Shown here piece by piece: positions 41,764 through 49,795 of a stretch of DNA of 64,000 nt. Each line of letters opens with the position of its first letter. Within the stretch, counting starts at the first letter, position 1. The notes under the pieces are model-generated. The model was not told the origin of the DNA, searched no databases, and was given only the letters and a program-made list of their open reading frames with translations. The stretch is from positions 21,457 through 85,456 of the forward strand of contig NZ_JABXKJ010000242.1 of assembly GCF_017115085.1 (NCBI RefSeq), in the 5' to 3' direction. Made by a program: the position numbers and the translations under genes. The stretch is from Nostoc sp. NMS7 (GTDB taxonomy: Bacteria; Cyanobacteriota; Cyanobacteriia; Cyanobacteriales; Nostocaceae).

Positions 41764-43107
41764 TTATTTAACCTGTAGCTGCTTTAGTTTATTATTTGCC
41801 GATAGTAGTAACTCTTGAGCTTTCAGATAGGCTGTTGTGCCATTTTGCACCTTTTCTAATTGATTAATAATACTCTGCAATTGGCTCAACATCCGATTGC
41901 GCTCGACATTATAAGCATTCGCAGGAATTGAAGCCAGCAAGCTTTTTATTTCTCCTTGCGCCGACTCCAAAGCCTCCCCAGCATCTGCCTCAGCTTGCCG
42001 CCTAACCTTAACTTGACCTAAATTAGCCTCATAAATTGCTAATAACTTCTGTGCTTCGGTATAACCGGCTACGTCTTTTGAAGGAATCTCTTTGAGCCGC
42101 TCAATTGCCTCTATCCACAAATTTTCTATCTGTTGCCATTGGGTTACGGCGTGTGGCGGATTTTGACCAGCTTTGGCGGCTTGCCAGGAAAATTGCCGTG
42201 CTGCGGTGATTAAGGCACTGATGCGATCGTTTTCAGCACCGATGCGATCGTTCTCAGCTGCCAATCCCACAACTTCCTGAAACTCACGCTTATAATTATC
42301 TAGTTGACTTTGTACAGTTTTTCCTGCCAGAGTTTGACCAGGAATCTGCTCGAATTGATTCAGCGCCGTTTGCCAAGCAGCTGTTGCAGTCTGTTTATCA
42401 GTTACAGTTGCAGCCCGTTCATATTGCTGTTTTGCATTTAAGAAGCTCTGCATATTATCGGTAAGCAAAGACTGAGCATTCTTTTCCTGAAAAACCTGAG
42501 CTTCTAGCTGCCCAACTTTACTCCGAAATGCATTAAAACCATAGATGCTAAAACGCGAGTCATACCACCAATACCTGTATTCTGACCAATCGTTGACAAA
42601 GGAAGTTGGTAACTTATCTAGATGTTTTTGTGTTTCTTGTAGCTTCTGTTCTCCCAAAGCCAAATCAGCCGGACTAGTAGCTTTTTCAATCAATTGTTCA
42701 GCTTGCTCGACTGATACCAACGCCAGGCGATAATGATTATCCATGCTGATGTAGCTGGGTAGCAACAAAAAAGGCGCATGGAGCATCATTGGACGGCGAA
42801 TCACCGGATAAGGCTGGTTCGCCACCCAAATTACACCACCGGGAATGCCTATAAGTATTGCTATCCAAATAAGTCTACTACCTATACCCCGCTTGGCTTT
42901 GCTATGCAATTGCTGAGGGGATGTTTTGAGAACCCGCCCCTTTAACTCCATTTCATGCTCTAATTCAGCCAGGTTTTTGGGTGTTGATGGTGTTGTAGGT
43001 TGCTTCAGCACTACAGGTTGAAGGCTGGGAGCAGACGGAGCTATCCCAGAGCTATTTGGAGCATTTTTACGTAGTAAATTCCAGTTGATTTTGCTTAAAA
43101 AAGTCAT
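41764..43107 (-). CDS. Membrane protein with long coiled-coil region
   Basis: A 447-residue protein, not recognised. An N-terminal Pro-rich stretch is followed by one membrane helix (about 78-96, LIWIAILIGIPGGVIWVANQ). A large, mainly helical C-terminal part has Gln/Ala-rich coiled-coil segments (AEQLIEKATSPADLALGEQK, KLLAIYEANLGQVKVRRQAE). A six-residue tandem AENDRI(G/S)AENDRIS is encoded by a near-identical 18-base duplication. ATG 43107 is taken; a frame from 43185 adds an unlikely 26-residue leader. Probably a cyanobacterial membrane-anchored scaffold. Confidence 0.65.
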   Translation of the reverse strand: MTFLSKINWNLLRKNAPNSSGIAPSAPSLQPVVLKQPTTPSTPKNLAELEHEMELKGRVLKTSPQQLHSKAKRGIGSRLIWIAILIGIPGGVIWVANQPYPVIRRPMMLHAPFLLLPSYISMDNHYRLALVSVEQAEQLIEKATSPADLALGEQKLQETQKHLDKLPTSFVNDWSEYRYWWYDSRFSIYGFNAFRSKVGQLEAQVFQEKNAQSLLTDNMQSFLNAKQQYERAATVTDKQTATAAWQTALNQFEQIPGQTLAGKTVQSQLDNYKREFQEVVGLAAENDRIGAENDRISALITAARQFSWQAAKAGQNPPHAVTQWQQIENLWIEAIERLKEIPSKDVAGYTEAQKLLAIYEANLGQVKVRRQAEADAGEALESAQGEIKSLLASIPANAYNVERNRMLSQLQSIINQLEKVQNGTTAYLKAQELLLSANNKLKQLQVK

Positions 43108-43441
43108 ATTTATAGCCAGTACTGTGTTAAGTATTCCCAAAAAATACAGGAAATACAAACAATAGATCGTTTTGGCTTTTGACACGAATTATACTCTTTC
43201 GTAATTAGAATATTAATATTTCAGAAAAAACTCCCCTAGTTATGGCTAATCCTGGCTTTAAATTTGACAAATCATATCAAATTTCCGTGACTTATATAAT
43301 AGTTAATCTGTACACTATATATTTTCTAAATTACCATGCAATATGAAGATTAAATGACTCTTAAATCGTGTAATCAGGTACTCTTGCATCTTGCTTAACT
43401 CTGATATCTTCCTGAGAGCAGCTTTGTTGTCAGGTAGATTG
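43108..43441. other. AT-rich spacer before the carbonic anhydrase gene
   Basis: About 330 bases, AT-rich, between divergent genes, so both promoters should lie here. No palindromic or repeat element stands out. A GTA/TAC pair of NtcA type was looked for without a clear hit. Confidence 0.45.
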
Positions 43442-44164
43442 ATGAGTCGAATTAATGGGTTTGTCGGGCGACGTGATTTCTTAAAATTCGCCAGTGTGGT
43501 AGGTATTGCGGCTACTACTTTTGGTGATAGCTTTTGGAATTCACAGCAAACTGTTGTTGCTGATATTCATCCAGTTAACCCTAATCCCATCAGTCCGAAT
43601 GAAGCCGTCAGACGCTTGCTAGATGGTAATCAAAGATTTATCCATCAAAAACGCAAATATCCCGATCAATCATTAGAACATCTGCGATTAGTTGCGAAAG
43701 CTCAATATCCCTTTGCCACAATATTGGGCTGTGCAGATTCTAGAGTACCTGCGGAAATCGTCTTCGATCAAGGACTTGGAGATTTGTTTGTCGTGCGAGT
43801 TGCTGGTAATGTCGTCAGTGACACGGTTATAGGTAGTCTGGAATATTCTACAGTAGTATTGGGTTCGCAATTGATTGTGGTTTTGGGTCATAGAAGATGC
43901 GGTGCAGTAGTAGAAGCAATCAAAAACCAACCACTTCCTGGCAGAATTGGTTTGATTATTGAGGGCATTAAACCATCTCTAGAAAGGGTAAAGTTCAGAA
44001 CGGGTGATAATATGGACGATGCAGTTATAGCCAACATTAAGTATCAGGCTGAAAAATTGCAGGAAAGCTCAACAATTTTGGCTAAATTGCTCCATGAAGG
44101 CAAACTAAAAATTGTTGGCGCTTGTTACGATATTGACACTGGTAAAGTCAACGTTATTACTTGA
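43442..44164 (+). CDS. Beta-class carbonic anhydrase with Tat signal
   Basis: A zinc enzyme that interconverts CO2 and bicarbonate. The 240-residue protein has a Tat signal (GRRDFLKFASVVGIAATTF, twin Arg 10-11), so it is folded before export to the periplasm or lumen. Zinc ligands are Cys97 in GCADSRVPAE (with Asp99 and Arg101), His150 and Cys153 in VLGHRRCGAVVEAI. It is of the EcaB type described for periplasmic beta-CAs in cyanobacteria. ATG 43442 is preferred, since it starts the signal; AGG lies eight bases upstream. Confidence 0.87.
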   Translation: MSRINGFVGRRDFLKFASVVGIAATTFGDSFWNSQQTVVADIHPVNPNPISPNEAVRRLLDGNQRFIHQKRKYPDQSLEHLRLVAKAQYPFATILGCADSRVPAEIVFDQGLGDLFVVRVAGNVVSDTVIGSLEYSTVVLGSQLIVVLGHRRCGAVVEAIKNQPLPGRIGLIIEGIKPSLERVKFRTGDNMDDAVIANIKYQAEKLQESSTILAKLLHEGKLKIVGACYDIDTGKVNVIT

Positions 44165-44269
44165 ACATCTCACACCTTTTAGGCGTAGGATTCTTAGTTT
44201 AATAATGTTGCTAAAAATTATTATTTATAAAATATTTTTTATTGATAATCTTGAAAATTAATCAAATTT

Positions 44270-44356
44270 ATGAGCAACTTAGAAAAATATTCCTTAGAGG
44301 ATGTTTTAAAAGTGGTTAGTATTGCCGATCGCCTGGATTGGTCTACGCTAAGGTAA
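44270..44356 (+). CDS. Possible 28-residue peptide gene
   Basis: ATG-started frame MSNLEKYSLEDVLKVVSIAD then RLDWSTLR. The run of charged and hydrophobic residues looks protein-like, and the 3' half is repeated in the second 83-base copy at 44639. No ribosome-binding site is obvious. It may be a relic of a larger gene. Confidence 0.25.
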   Translation: MSNLEKYSLEDVLKVVSIADRLDWSTLR

Positions 44357-44402
44357 ACTCACATAATTTTAGAAAAACCTCAAAGCAAAGCATAGTCAAA
44401 GT
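44320..44402 (+). repeat. 83-bp direct repeat, copy 1
   Basis: TATTGCCGATCGCCTGGATT to CATAGTCAAA. Copy 2 at 44639-44721 differs at only a few bases (for instance GGATTGG against GGGTTGG, and CAAAGC against CAAGGC). The copies flank the composite dispersed repeat, as if it were bracketed by a duplication. Confidence 0.75.
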
Positions 44403-44560
44403 TGCAAAAAAATTGTAGGTTGGGTGGAGGCTTTGCGTAACCCAACATTCTGATAATCAGTTGGGTTGCGCTCCGCTCCACCCAACCTACGTCTAATGCA
44501 CTAGCCAAGAGGGGCTACTACAAGACTACCGAGATTTTTTCAGAAATCAAATATGATTCC
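44399..44560. repeat. Composite dispersed repeat, copy 2
   Basis: Block B (44399-44502, GTTGCAAAAAAATTG to AACCTACGTCTAATGCAC) and block A inverted (44519-44560, CAAGACTACCGAGA to ATATGATTCC). See copy 1 at 31561-31770. A related block A only is at 58848-58886. Confidence 0.75.
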
Positions 44561-45206
44561 TATAGATACATTGCTAATAGCGTACGAGATGTATGCCCCT
44601 ACAGCCGATGCATTTGTTGCAAAGATTTTTCAAAATGGTATTGCCGATCGCCTGGGTTGGTCTACGCTAAGGTAAACTCACATAATTTTAGAAAAACCTC
44701 AAAGCAAGGCATAGTCAAAGTTTGTAACAAATAAACCCAGCAGAGGCCATATAACAAAGCCGCCTGCCAGGAAGGTATAGTATATTCTGGCCATGTTTGA
44801 TTAGGTTAGCGCTTATTTGTAATAAATAATTGCGTATCCCTAGATACAATAACTTTGGACTTTGCAAAACACAGTTAAGAAAAGTCACTAAATAGGTTAA
44901 TTTACAATTAAATCTAATAATTTCTCAATTGGGAGACGAGGACACGGAAAAATATAGCAATTATCGGTTGAGTGAGGTATAAGAACCCCACCCCCAACCC
45001 CCTCCCCGCAAGCAAGGAGGGGGCTATGATGTAACTTATGTGATTAGGAAACGTTATATTTCCCAATGCCCAGTGCCCAATACTTCTCTACGAGACGCTG
45101 CGCGAACGACGTAGGCTCAGGGCAGGCAAAGTCAGTACAAGTGCCCCATGCCCCATAATATAAGAAAGCGCTTCACACTTCTTAAATAATCAGCTTTATT
45201 AGAACA

Positions 45207-46715
45207 ATGGCGAGAGACTTGCGGGGATTCATTAAAATTTTAGAAGAAAAGGGACAATTACGGCGAATTTCAGCTTTAGTTGACCCAGATTTAGAAATTG
45301 CTGAGATTTCCAACCGAATGTTGCAAAAAGGTGGGCCAGGGTTGTTGTTTGAAAACGTCAAAGGCGCTTCCTTCCCGGTGGCGGTGAATTTGATGGGAAC
45401 TGTGGAAAGGATTTGCTGGGCGATGAATATGCAGCATCCAGAGGAGTTGGAAACTCTGGGGAAAAAATTGAGTATGCTGCAACAGCCAAAACCGCCGAAG
45501 AAGATTTCTCAAGCGATAGATTTTGGTAAGGTACTGTTTGATGTGCTGAAAGCGAAACCAGGGTGGGACTTTTTCCCTGCTTGTCAACAAGTTGTGCTTC
45601 AAGGTGATGATTTAGATTTACATAAGTTGCCCTTGATACGTCCTTATATTGGTGATGCTGGCAAGATTATCACGCTGGGACTGGTAATTACCAAAGATTG
45701 TGAGACGGGTACTCCAAATGTAGGTGTGTATCGTTTGCAACTACAATCTCAGAAGACGATGACGGTTCACTGGTTATCGGTGCGGGGTGGGGCGAGGCAT
45801 TTGCGAAAAGCAGCCGAACGTGGGAAGAAATTAGAAGTTGCGATCGCACTTGGTGTAGATCCTCTAATTATCATGGCAGCTGCCACACCCATACCTGTAG
45901 ATTTATCAGAATGGCTATTTGCTGGACTTTACGGTGGTTCTGGTGTGCAGTTGGCCAAGTGTAAAACTGTAGATTTGGAAGTTCCCGCAGATTCGGAATT
46001 TGTCTTGGAAGGGACGATTACACCAGGAGAAGTTTTGCCAGATGGACCTTTTGGCGACCACATGGGTTATTACGGCGGCGTGGAAGATTCGCCATTGATC
46101 CGCTTTGAGTGTATGACGCACCGGAAAAATCCGATTTATTTAACAACATTTAGCGGTCGTCCACCTAAAGAAGAAGCGATGATGGCGATCGCGCTCAATC
46201 GCATTTATACGCCCATACTGCGGCAACAAGTATCAGAAATTGTCGATTTCTTCCTCCCAATGGAAGCTTTGAGTTACAAAGCGGCGATTATTTCCATTGA
46301 TAAAGCATATCCAGGACAAGCGCGACGGGCGGCTTTAGCGTTTTGGAGTGCTTTGCCGCAATTTACATACACCAAATTTGTCATTGTTGTGGATAAAGAC
46401 ATAAATATTCGTGATCCGCGTCAAGTGGTATGGGCGATTAGTTCCAAAGTTGACCCAGTGCGGGATGTCTTTATTCTGCCGAATACACCTTTTGATACCT
46501 TGGATTTTGCCAGTGAAAAGATTAGCTTAGGTGGACGCATGGGAATTGATGCGACTACAAAGATTCCGCCGGAAACAGACCATGAATGGGGTTTGCCGTT
46601 GGAATCTGACCCAGATGTGGCGGCGATGGTAGAGAGACGATGGGCGGAGTATGGTTTGGCAGAGTTGCAGTTAGGAGAAGTTGACCCGAATTTATTTGGT
46701 TACGATATGAGGTAA
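45207..46715 (+). CDS. ubiD: UbiD-family prenylated-FMN decarboxylase
   Basis: A 502-residue decarboxylase that uses prenylated FMN (made by UbiX) to remove a carboxyl group, in ubiquinone or plastoquinone-type pathways or from aromatic acids. Seen are MARDLRGFIKILEEKGQLRR, the segment NVGVYRLQLQ (Mn/prFMN region), EFVLEGTITPGEVLPDGPFGDHMGYYG, and the C-terminal dimerisation part. Full length for the family. No ubiX gene is adjacent. The true substrate in cyanobacteria is unsettled, so the symbol is a family name. Confidence 0.92.
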   Translation: MARDLRGFIKILEEKGQLRRISALVDPDLEIAEISNRMLQKGGPGLLFENVKGASFPVAVNLMGTVERICWAMNMQHPEELETLGKKLSMLQQPKPPKKISQAIDFGKVLFDVLKAKPGWDFFPACQQVVLQGDDLDLHKLPLIRPYIGDAGKIITLGLVITKDCETGTPNVGVYRLQLQSQKTMTVHWLSVRGGARHLRKAAERGKKLEVAIALGVDPLIIMAAATPIPVDLSEWLFAGLYGGSGVQLAKCKTVDLEVPADSEFVLEGTITPGEVLPDGPFGDHMGYYGGVEDSPLIRFECMTHRKNPIYLTTFSGRPPKEEAMMAIALNRIYTPILRQQVSEIVDFFLPMEALSYKAAIISIDKAYPGQARRAALAFWSALPQFTYTKFVIVVDKDINIRDPRQVVWAISSKVDPVRDVFILPNTPFDTLDFASEKISLGGRMGIDATTKIPPETDHEWGLPLESDPDVAAMVERRWAEYGLAELQLGEVDPNLFGYDMR

Positions 46716-46846
46716 TACCATTTCACGAAATACCTGATAAAACCGCACCCCCAACCCCCTCCCCGCTCTTCGAGAGGGGGCTATGAGAATTACGAGGAGG
46801 GGGCTATGAGAATTAGGTTTAAAATTTTGGTTTTGAGATATTTGTT

Positions 46847-47387
46847 ATGGCTTATCCATTTCCAGGAATGAACCCGTATTTAGAAGATCCTGCATTATGT
46901 CCAGGAGTACATGGGAGACTAATAGCGATCGCAGATTATCTCTCTCCTCAACTACGTCCTAAATATTTTGTCGTCATTGAAGAACGAATTTATCAAACTA
47001 CTGGCGATACGAAACTCTTGGTTGGTATTCCTGATGTCAAGTCATAGTAATTTAGTTGAAATTGATTTACTGCGTAAAGGTGAACCCATGCCGATGATGG
47101 GCAATGATATTCAGAGTTACTATCGAATTTTAGTTTGTCGTGGCGATCGCCGTCCTTATGCTGACTTATATGCTTTTAATTTACCAGATATAATTCCACC
47201 CTTTCCACTGCCTTTGCGTGCTGGAGATACGGAACCAGTTATAGATTTGCAGACATTCTTAAATGAGGTATATGATATCTATGGTTATGATTTGGTAGTA
47301 GATTACAGCAAAGAGCCAGTACCAGCTTTGTGGGAAGCAGATGCAGCTTGGGCGGATGCGCTTTTGCAAAAGAAGGGGTTACGTTAA
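46847..47387 (+). pseudogene. DUF4058 gene with internal deletion and frameshift
   Basis: The first part (46847-47047) is a typical DUF4058 N-terminus, MAYPFPGMNPYLEDPALCPG through LLVGIPDV. From about 47036 the homology resumes in another frame: SSHSNLVEIDLLRKGEPMPM and RILVCRGDRRPYADLYAFNL to the end at 47387. The middle of the family (the part between GIPDV and the NLVEIDLLR segment) is missing, and the frame shifts at the joint. It is a deletion relic; a functional protein is unlikely. Confidence 0.82.
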
Positions 47388-47472
47388 TACAATTAATAAG
47401 GGTTTGATATTTATGCTGTTTAATGAGTAGTACTAATTATCTGATTTATTTAAAAATAAAATTACTATAAAT

Positions 47473-48741
47473 ATGGACTGGACAACTACACTCAAAGCGC
47501 AACAAGCTGACTTTATTCAAAGGTTAAAAGCTGGGTGTTTATTGAATTGTGAAATAGAAGGTCAGCACAGTGAATTAACTGTGATATTGGGAGAAAAGTT
47601 AAAACAGTTGCGAAAATTTTGCTGGCGGATGGCAAATAAATATAAGCAGAATGCTGATGTTGAGATTGTCTTCATCAACCACATGAAAGGAAAATTGGGT
47701 GAAGAAGTTGTTAAAGCCCGTTTAGCTAATTTAGTTACTGAAATTGACTATGAAACAAGGCTTGGTGGTGATGGAAAAGTTGATTTCTTCTTAACTTCTA
47801 CTCCATCTGTTGGTATTCAAGTTAAAGCACGTCATAGCAGTATTGAAACAGTCCAATGGTCAGTTACCCAAGAAGAAGTTGAAAAAAATGCTGTTTTAAT
47901 TTGTATTTTAATTCAAGAAGAGGTGAGCGAAGCACAAGCCGAATATCATCTAATCCAAGCTGGCTTTTTACCAACTGTAATGATTACAGTAAACAATGGT
48001 ACAGCTTCAGTAAAGATAGATGAATTATTATACTGTGGTGGATTACAAAGTTATCTAGAAAATCTTGATTCTTTAGAATCTGAGGACTTAAGCTTCGGTA
48101 GACATAAAGAGCAAAAAGAGAGTAAACAAGATATTGAGCGTAATGAAAACGAAAACCCACTTGTCTCATTAGATGCTCAAAGCAAAGCTTTTGCCTACTT
48201 AAGTGTAGGTATTGATCGCTATGCCAAGCAGAAATATGAAAAAGCTATTGAAGATTTTGATGACGTTATTAGTCTTCATCCTAATATTCCTGAAGCGTAT
48301 AATAAACGAGGTTTAGCTCATAGAAAACTCGCAGATTATCGAGGTGCTATCCAAGATTTCACACAAGCCTTTAAACTGGGTAACTTTTTAGCAGCAGGCT
48401 ATATCTATAACCGTGGTTTTACTCATATTAAGATAGGAAATAAGCAAGGAGCAATTGCAGATTTTAAAGAAGCTGCTGATTTGTTTCAAAAACAAGGCAA
48501 CCAAAATTTTTATAACATAGCACTAAAGAAAATTAGACAACTTCAGCAAGAAACTAAGTATCAGAATCATCAAAAGCCGAACTGGAAAGTGGGTGATTGC
48601 GTAAGTCACAAAGATTTTGGCATAGGTCAAGTAACTCATGTTTTTGGGTCAGGAGATAGATTATCTTTAGCGATCAATTTCAATGAATCGAATCAAAAAA
48701 TAATTGACCCAAAATGGGTTCGATTAGTAAAGGTAGACTAA
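47473..48741 (+). CDS. PD-(D/E)XK nuclease-like protein with TPRs and a UvrD-tail-like module
   Basis: A 422-residue protein with three parts. Residues 1-205 contain a restriction-endonuclease-like core: GKLGEEVVKARL (helix with Glu), DYETRLGGDGKVDFFLTS (Asp) and VGIQVKARH (Gln-x-Lys, as in Mrr-type nucleases). Residues 240-345 hold about three TPR units (AIEDFDDVISLHPNIPEAYN and RGLAHRKLADYRGAIQDFTQ). Residues 367-422 (VGDCVSHKDFGIGQVTHVFG to RLVKVD) resemble the Tudor-like tail of PcrA/UvrD helicases, which binds RNA polymerase. The job is unknown; DNA damage or defence are guesses. A paralog lies at 49796. Confidence 0.72.
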   Translation: MDWTTTLKAQQADFIQRLKAGCLLNCEIEGQHSELTVILGEKLKQLRKFCWRMANKYKQNADVEIVFINHMKGKLGEEVVKARLANLVTEIDYETRLGGDGKVDFFLTSTPSVGIQVKARHSSIETVQWSVTQEEVEKNAVLICILIQEEVSEAQAEYHLIQAGFLPTVMITVNNGTASVKIDELLYCGGLQSYLENLDSLESEDLSFGRHKEQKESKQDIERNENENPLVSLDAQSKAFAYLSVGIDRYAKQKYEKAIEDFDDVISLHPNIPEAYNKRGLAHRKLADYRGAIQDFTQAFKLGNFLAAGYIYNRGFTHIKIGNKQGAIADFKEAADLFQKQGNQNFYNIALKKIRQLQQETKYQNHQKPNWKVGDCVSHKDFGIGQVTHVFGSGDRLSLAINFNESNQKIIDPKWVRLVKVD

Positions 48742-49088
48742 ATATAGGCTGAACTCGTACAATTTGCCACTCAATATGAAGTTCTGGTATCCAGAATTTA
48801 TTAAATTTAAGATTAATTACAAAATGTAACCCAATTTTTGGGAATATCACCCAGGCTGATTTAAAGCTTTACGGCGAATGGATATTTTAATAGAATAATC
48901 TCATCAAAAGATTCGCAGAAACATAAATGGACTGGATTACACTACTGATATCGCAATAGAGTTAATGAAGTCAGTAGTTGTCTTGTGAGACGATGGTCAA
49001 ATTATGACGCAAAGCGATCGCACATACTACCAAAAACCACATAATTAGCCCCCTCCTCGCTTGCTCTTAGGGGGTTGGGGGTGGGGTT
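48742..49088. other. Spacer with a truncated copy of the nuclease-TPR start
   Basis: No full gene. 48892-48959 is a short copy of the leader and first codons of the 49796 gene (see separate entry). At 49041-49088 is the GC-rich hairpin repeat (AGCCCCCTCCTCGCTTGCTC then TTAGGGGGTTGGGGGTGG), which runs into the DUF559 stop codon. Confidence 0.6.
48892..48959 (+). pseudogene. 5' fragment of a third nuclease-TPR gene copy
   Basis: Bases 48892-48956 match 49761-49826: the leader AGAATAATCTCATCAAAAGA and the coding start ATGGACTGGATTACACTACT. The frame reads MDWITLLISQ and stops at TAG after ten codons. It is followed by unrelated DNA. This shows a former third copy, or a partial duplication, between the two intact paralogs. 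Confidence 0.75.
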
Positions 49089-49553
49089 CTATCTCTGCAA
49101 CCAAGCAGCGATATCCTGCAACATCCCCTCCATCCTCTCCAGAACATCCTCATTTCTAAATCGCCCAACCTGCAACCCCAAACTCTCCAAAAATTCTTGA
49201 CGTATCGCATCTTCGTCTTGGGTGTAGTCGTGAATTTCGCCATCCACTTCCACCACTAACCGCGCTTCATTACAGTAAAAATCGACGATAAAACGGTCAA
49301 TTGTTTGCTGACGCCGGAACTTGAAACCCAAAAGTTGCTTGTGTCTTAACTTCTGCCAAAGTAGCTTTTCTGCTGGAGTTGGTTCACACCGCATCTGTCG
49401 CGCCAATGGTTTAAGTTTTTTCCAAAGTTCGTGTGGGGTTTGCCAAGGGTATCCTGGAACCCCACCCCCTAACCCCCTCCCCGCAAGCGAGGAGGGGGGA
49501 CTGGAGTTGGTGAGAGGCTTTGGCTTGGGGTTGTGATTTTGGGTCATTTGCAC
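49089..49553 (-). CDS. DUF559 endonuclease-like protein
   Basis: A 154-residue protein with a DUF559 (Vsr/PD-(D/E)XK-like) fold. MRCEPTPAEKLLWQKLRHKQ is followed by LLGFKFRRQQTIDRFIVDFY and LVVEVDGEIHDYTQDE (Asp and Glu of the core), then the C-terminal helix. The first 40 residues (PPSSLAGRGLGGGVPGY) are encoded by a dispersed hairpin repeat (49458-49505). The stop codon also abuts a copy of the same repeat. The true start is uncertain; the core begins near residue 45. Confidence 0.75.
   Translation of the reverse strand: MQMTQNHNPKPKPLTNSSPPSSLAGRGLGGGVPGYPWQTPHELWKKLKPLARQMRCEPTPAEKLLWQKLRHKQLLGFKFRRQQTIDRFIVDFYCNEARLVVEVDGEIHDYTQDEDAIRQEFLESLGLQVGRFRNEDVLERMEGMLQDIAAWLQR
49458..49505. 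repeat. GC-rich hairpin repeat inside the DUF559 gene
   Basis: CCCCACCCCCTAACCCCCTC then CCCGCAAGCGAGGAGGGGGG, a CCCTCCCCGCAAGC / GCGAGGAGGGG hairpin. Similar units occur at 44984-45026, 46745-46775, 49041-49088 and 49606-49650. It is translated here as a Pro/Ser/Gly-rich segment. Confidence 0.75.
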
Positions 49554-49795
49554 TCTTGGTGGTTAGTTAATTAATATTTCATAGACCTCTTGCAAAAGTC
49601 CCTAACACTCCACCCCCAACCCCTCCCCGCAAGCGGGGAGGGGAGAGAAAGCGTAGCTTTGGCGGGGTGGGGTTCTTATTTTTGATTTATGCAAGAGTTC
49701 TCATGTATTATTCCCAGCGATCGCACTCTTCGCCCAACTCCTTAAAACTCTGGCATAATCAGAATAATCTCATCAAAAGATTCGCAGAAATATAA
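49554..49795. repeat. Spacer with a hairpin repeat and the paralog's leader
   Basis: Another GC-rich hairpin copy (49606-49678) extended by GAAAGCGTAGCTTTGGCGGG. From 49761 to 49795 is the leader shared with the broken copy at 48892. No clear ribosome-binding site precedes the ATG at 49796 in either copy. Confidence 0.6.

Larger units (their letters stand above)
44165..45206. repeat. 1-kb repeat-rich spacer
   Basis: This stretch contains two near-identical 83-base copies (44320-44402 and 44639-44721), a composite repeat copy (44399-44560), a GC-rich hairpin repeat (44984-45026, ACCCCACCCCCAACCCCC and AGGAGGGGGCT), heptamers (45061-45080) and TTCTCTACGAGACGCTGCGCG (45082-45102). No protein gene is seen except a possible 28-codon frame at 44270. 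Confidence 0.6.
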
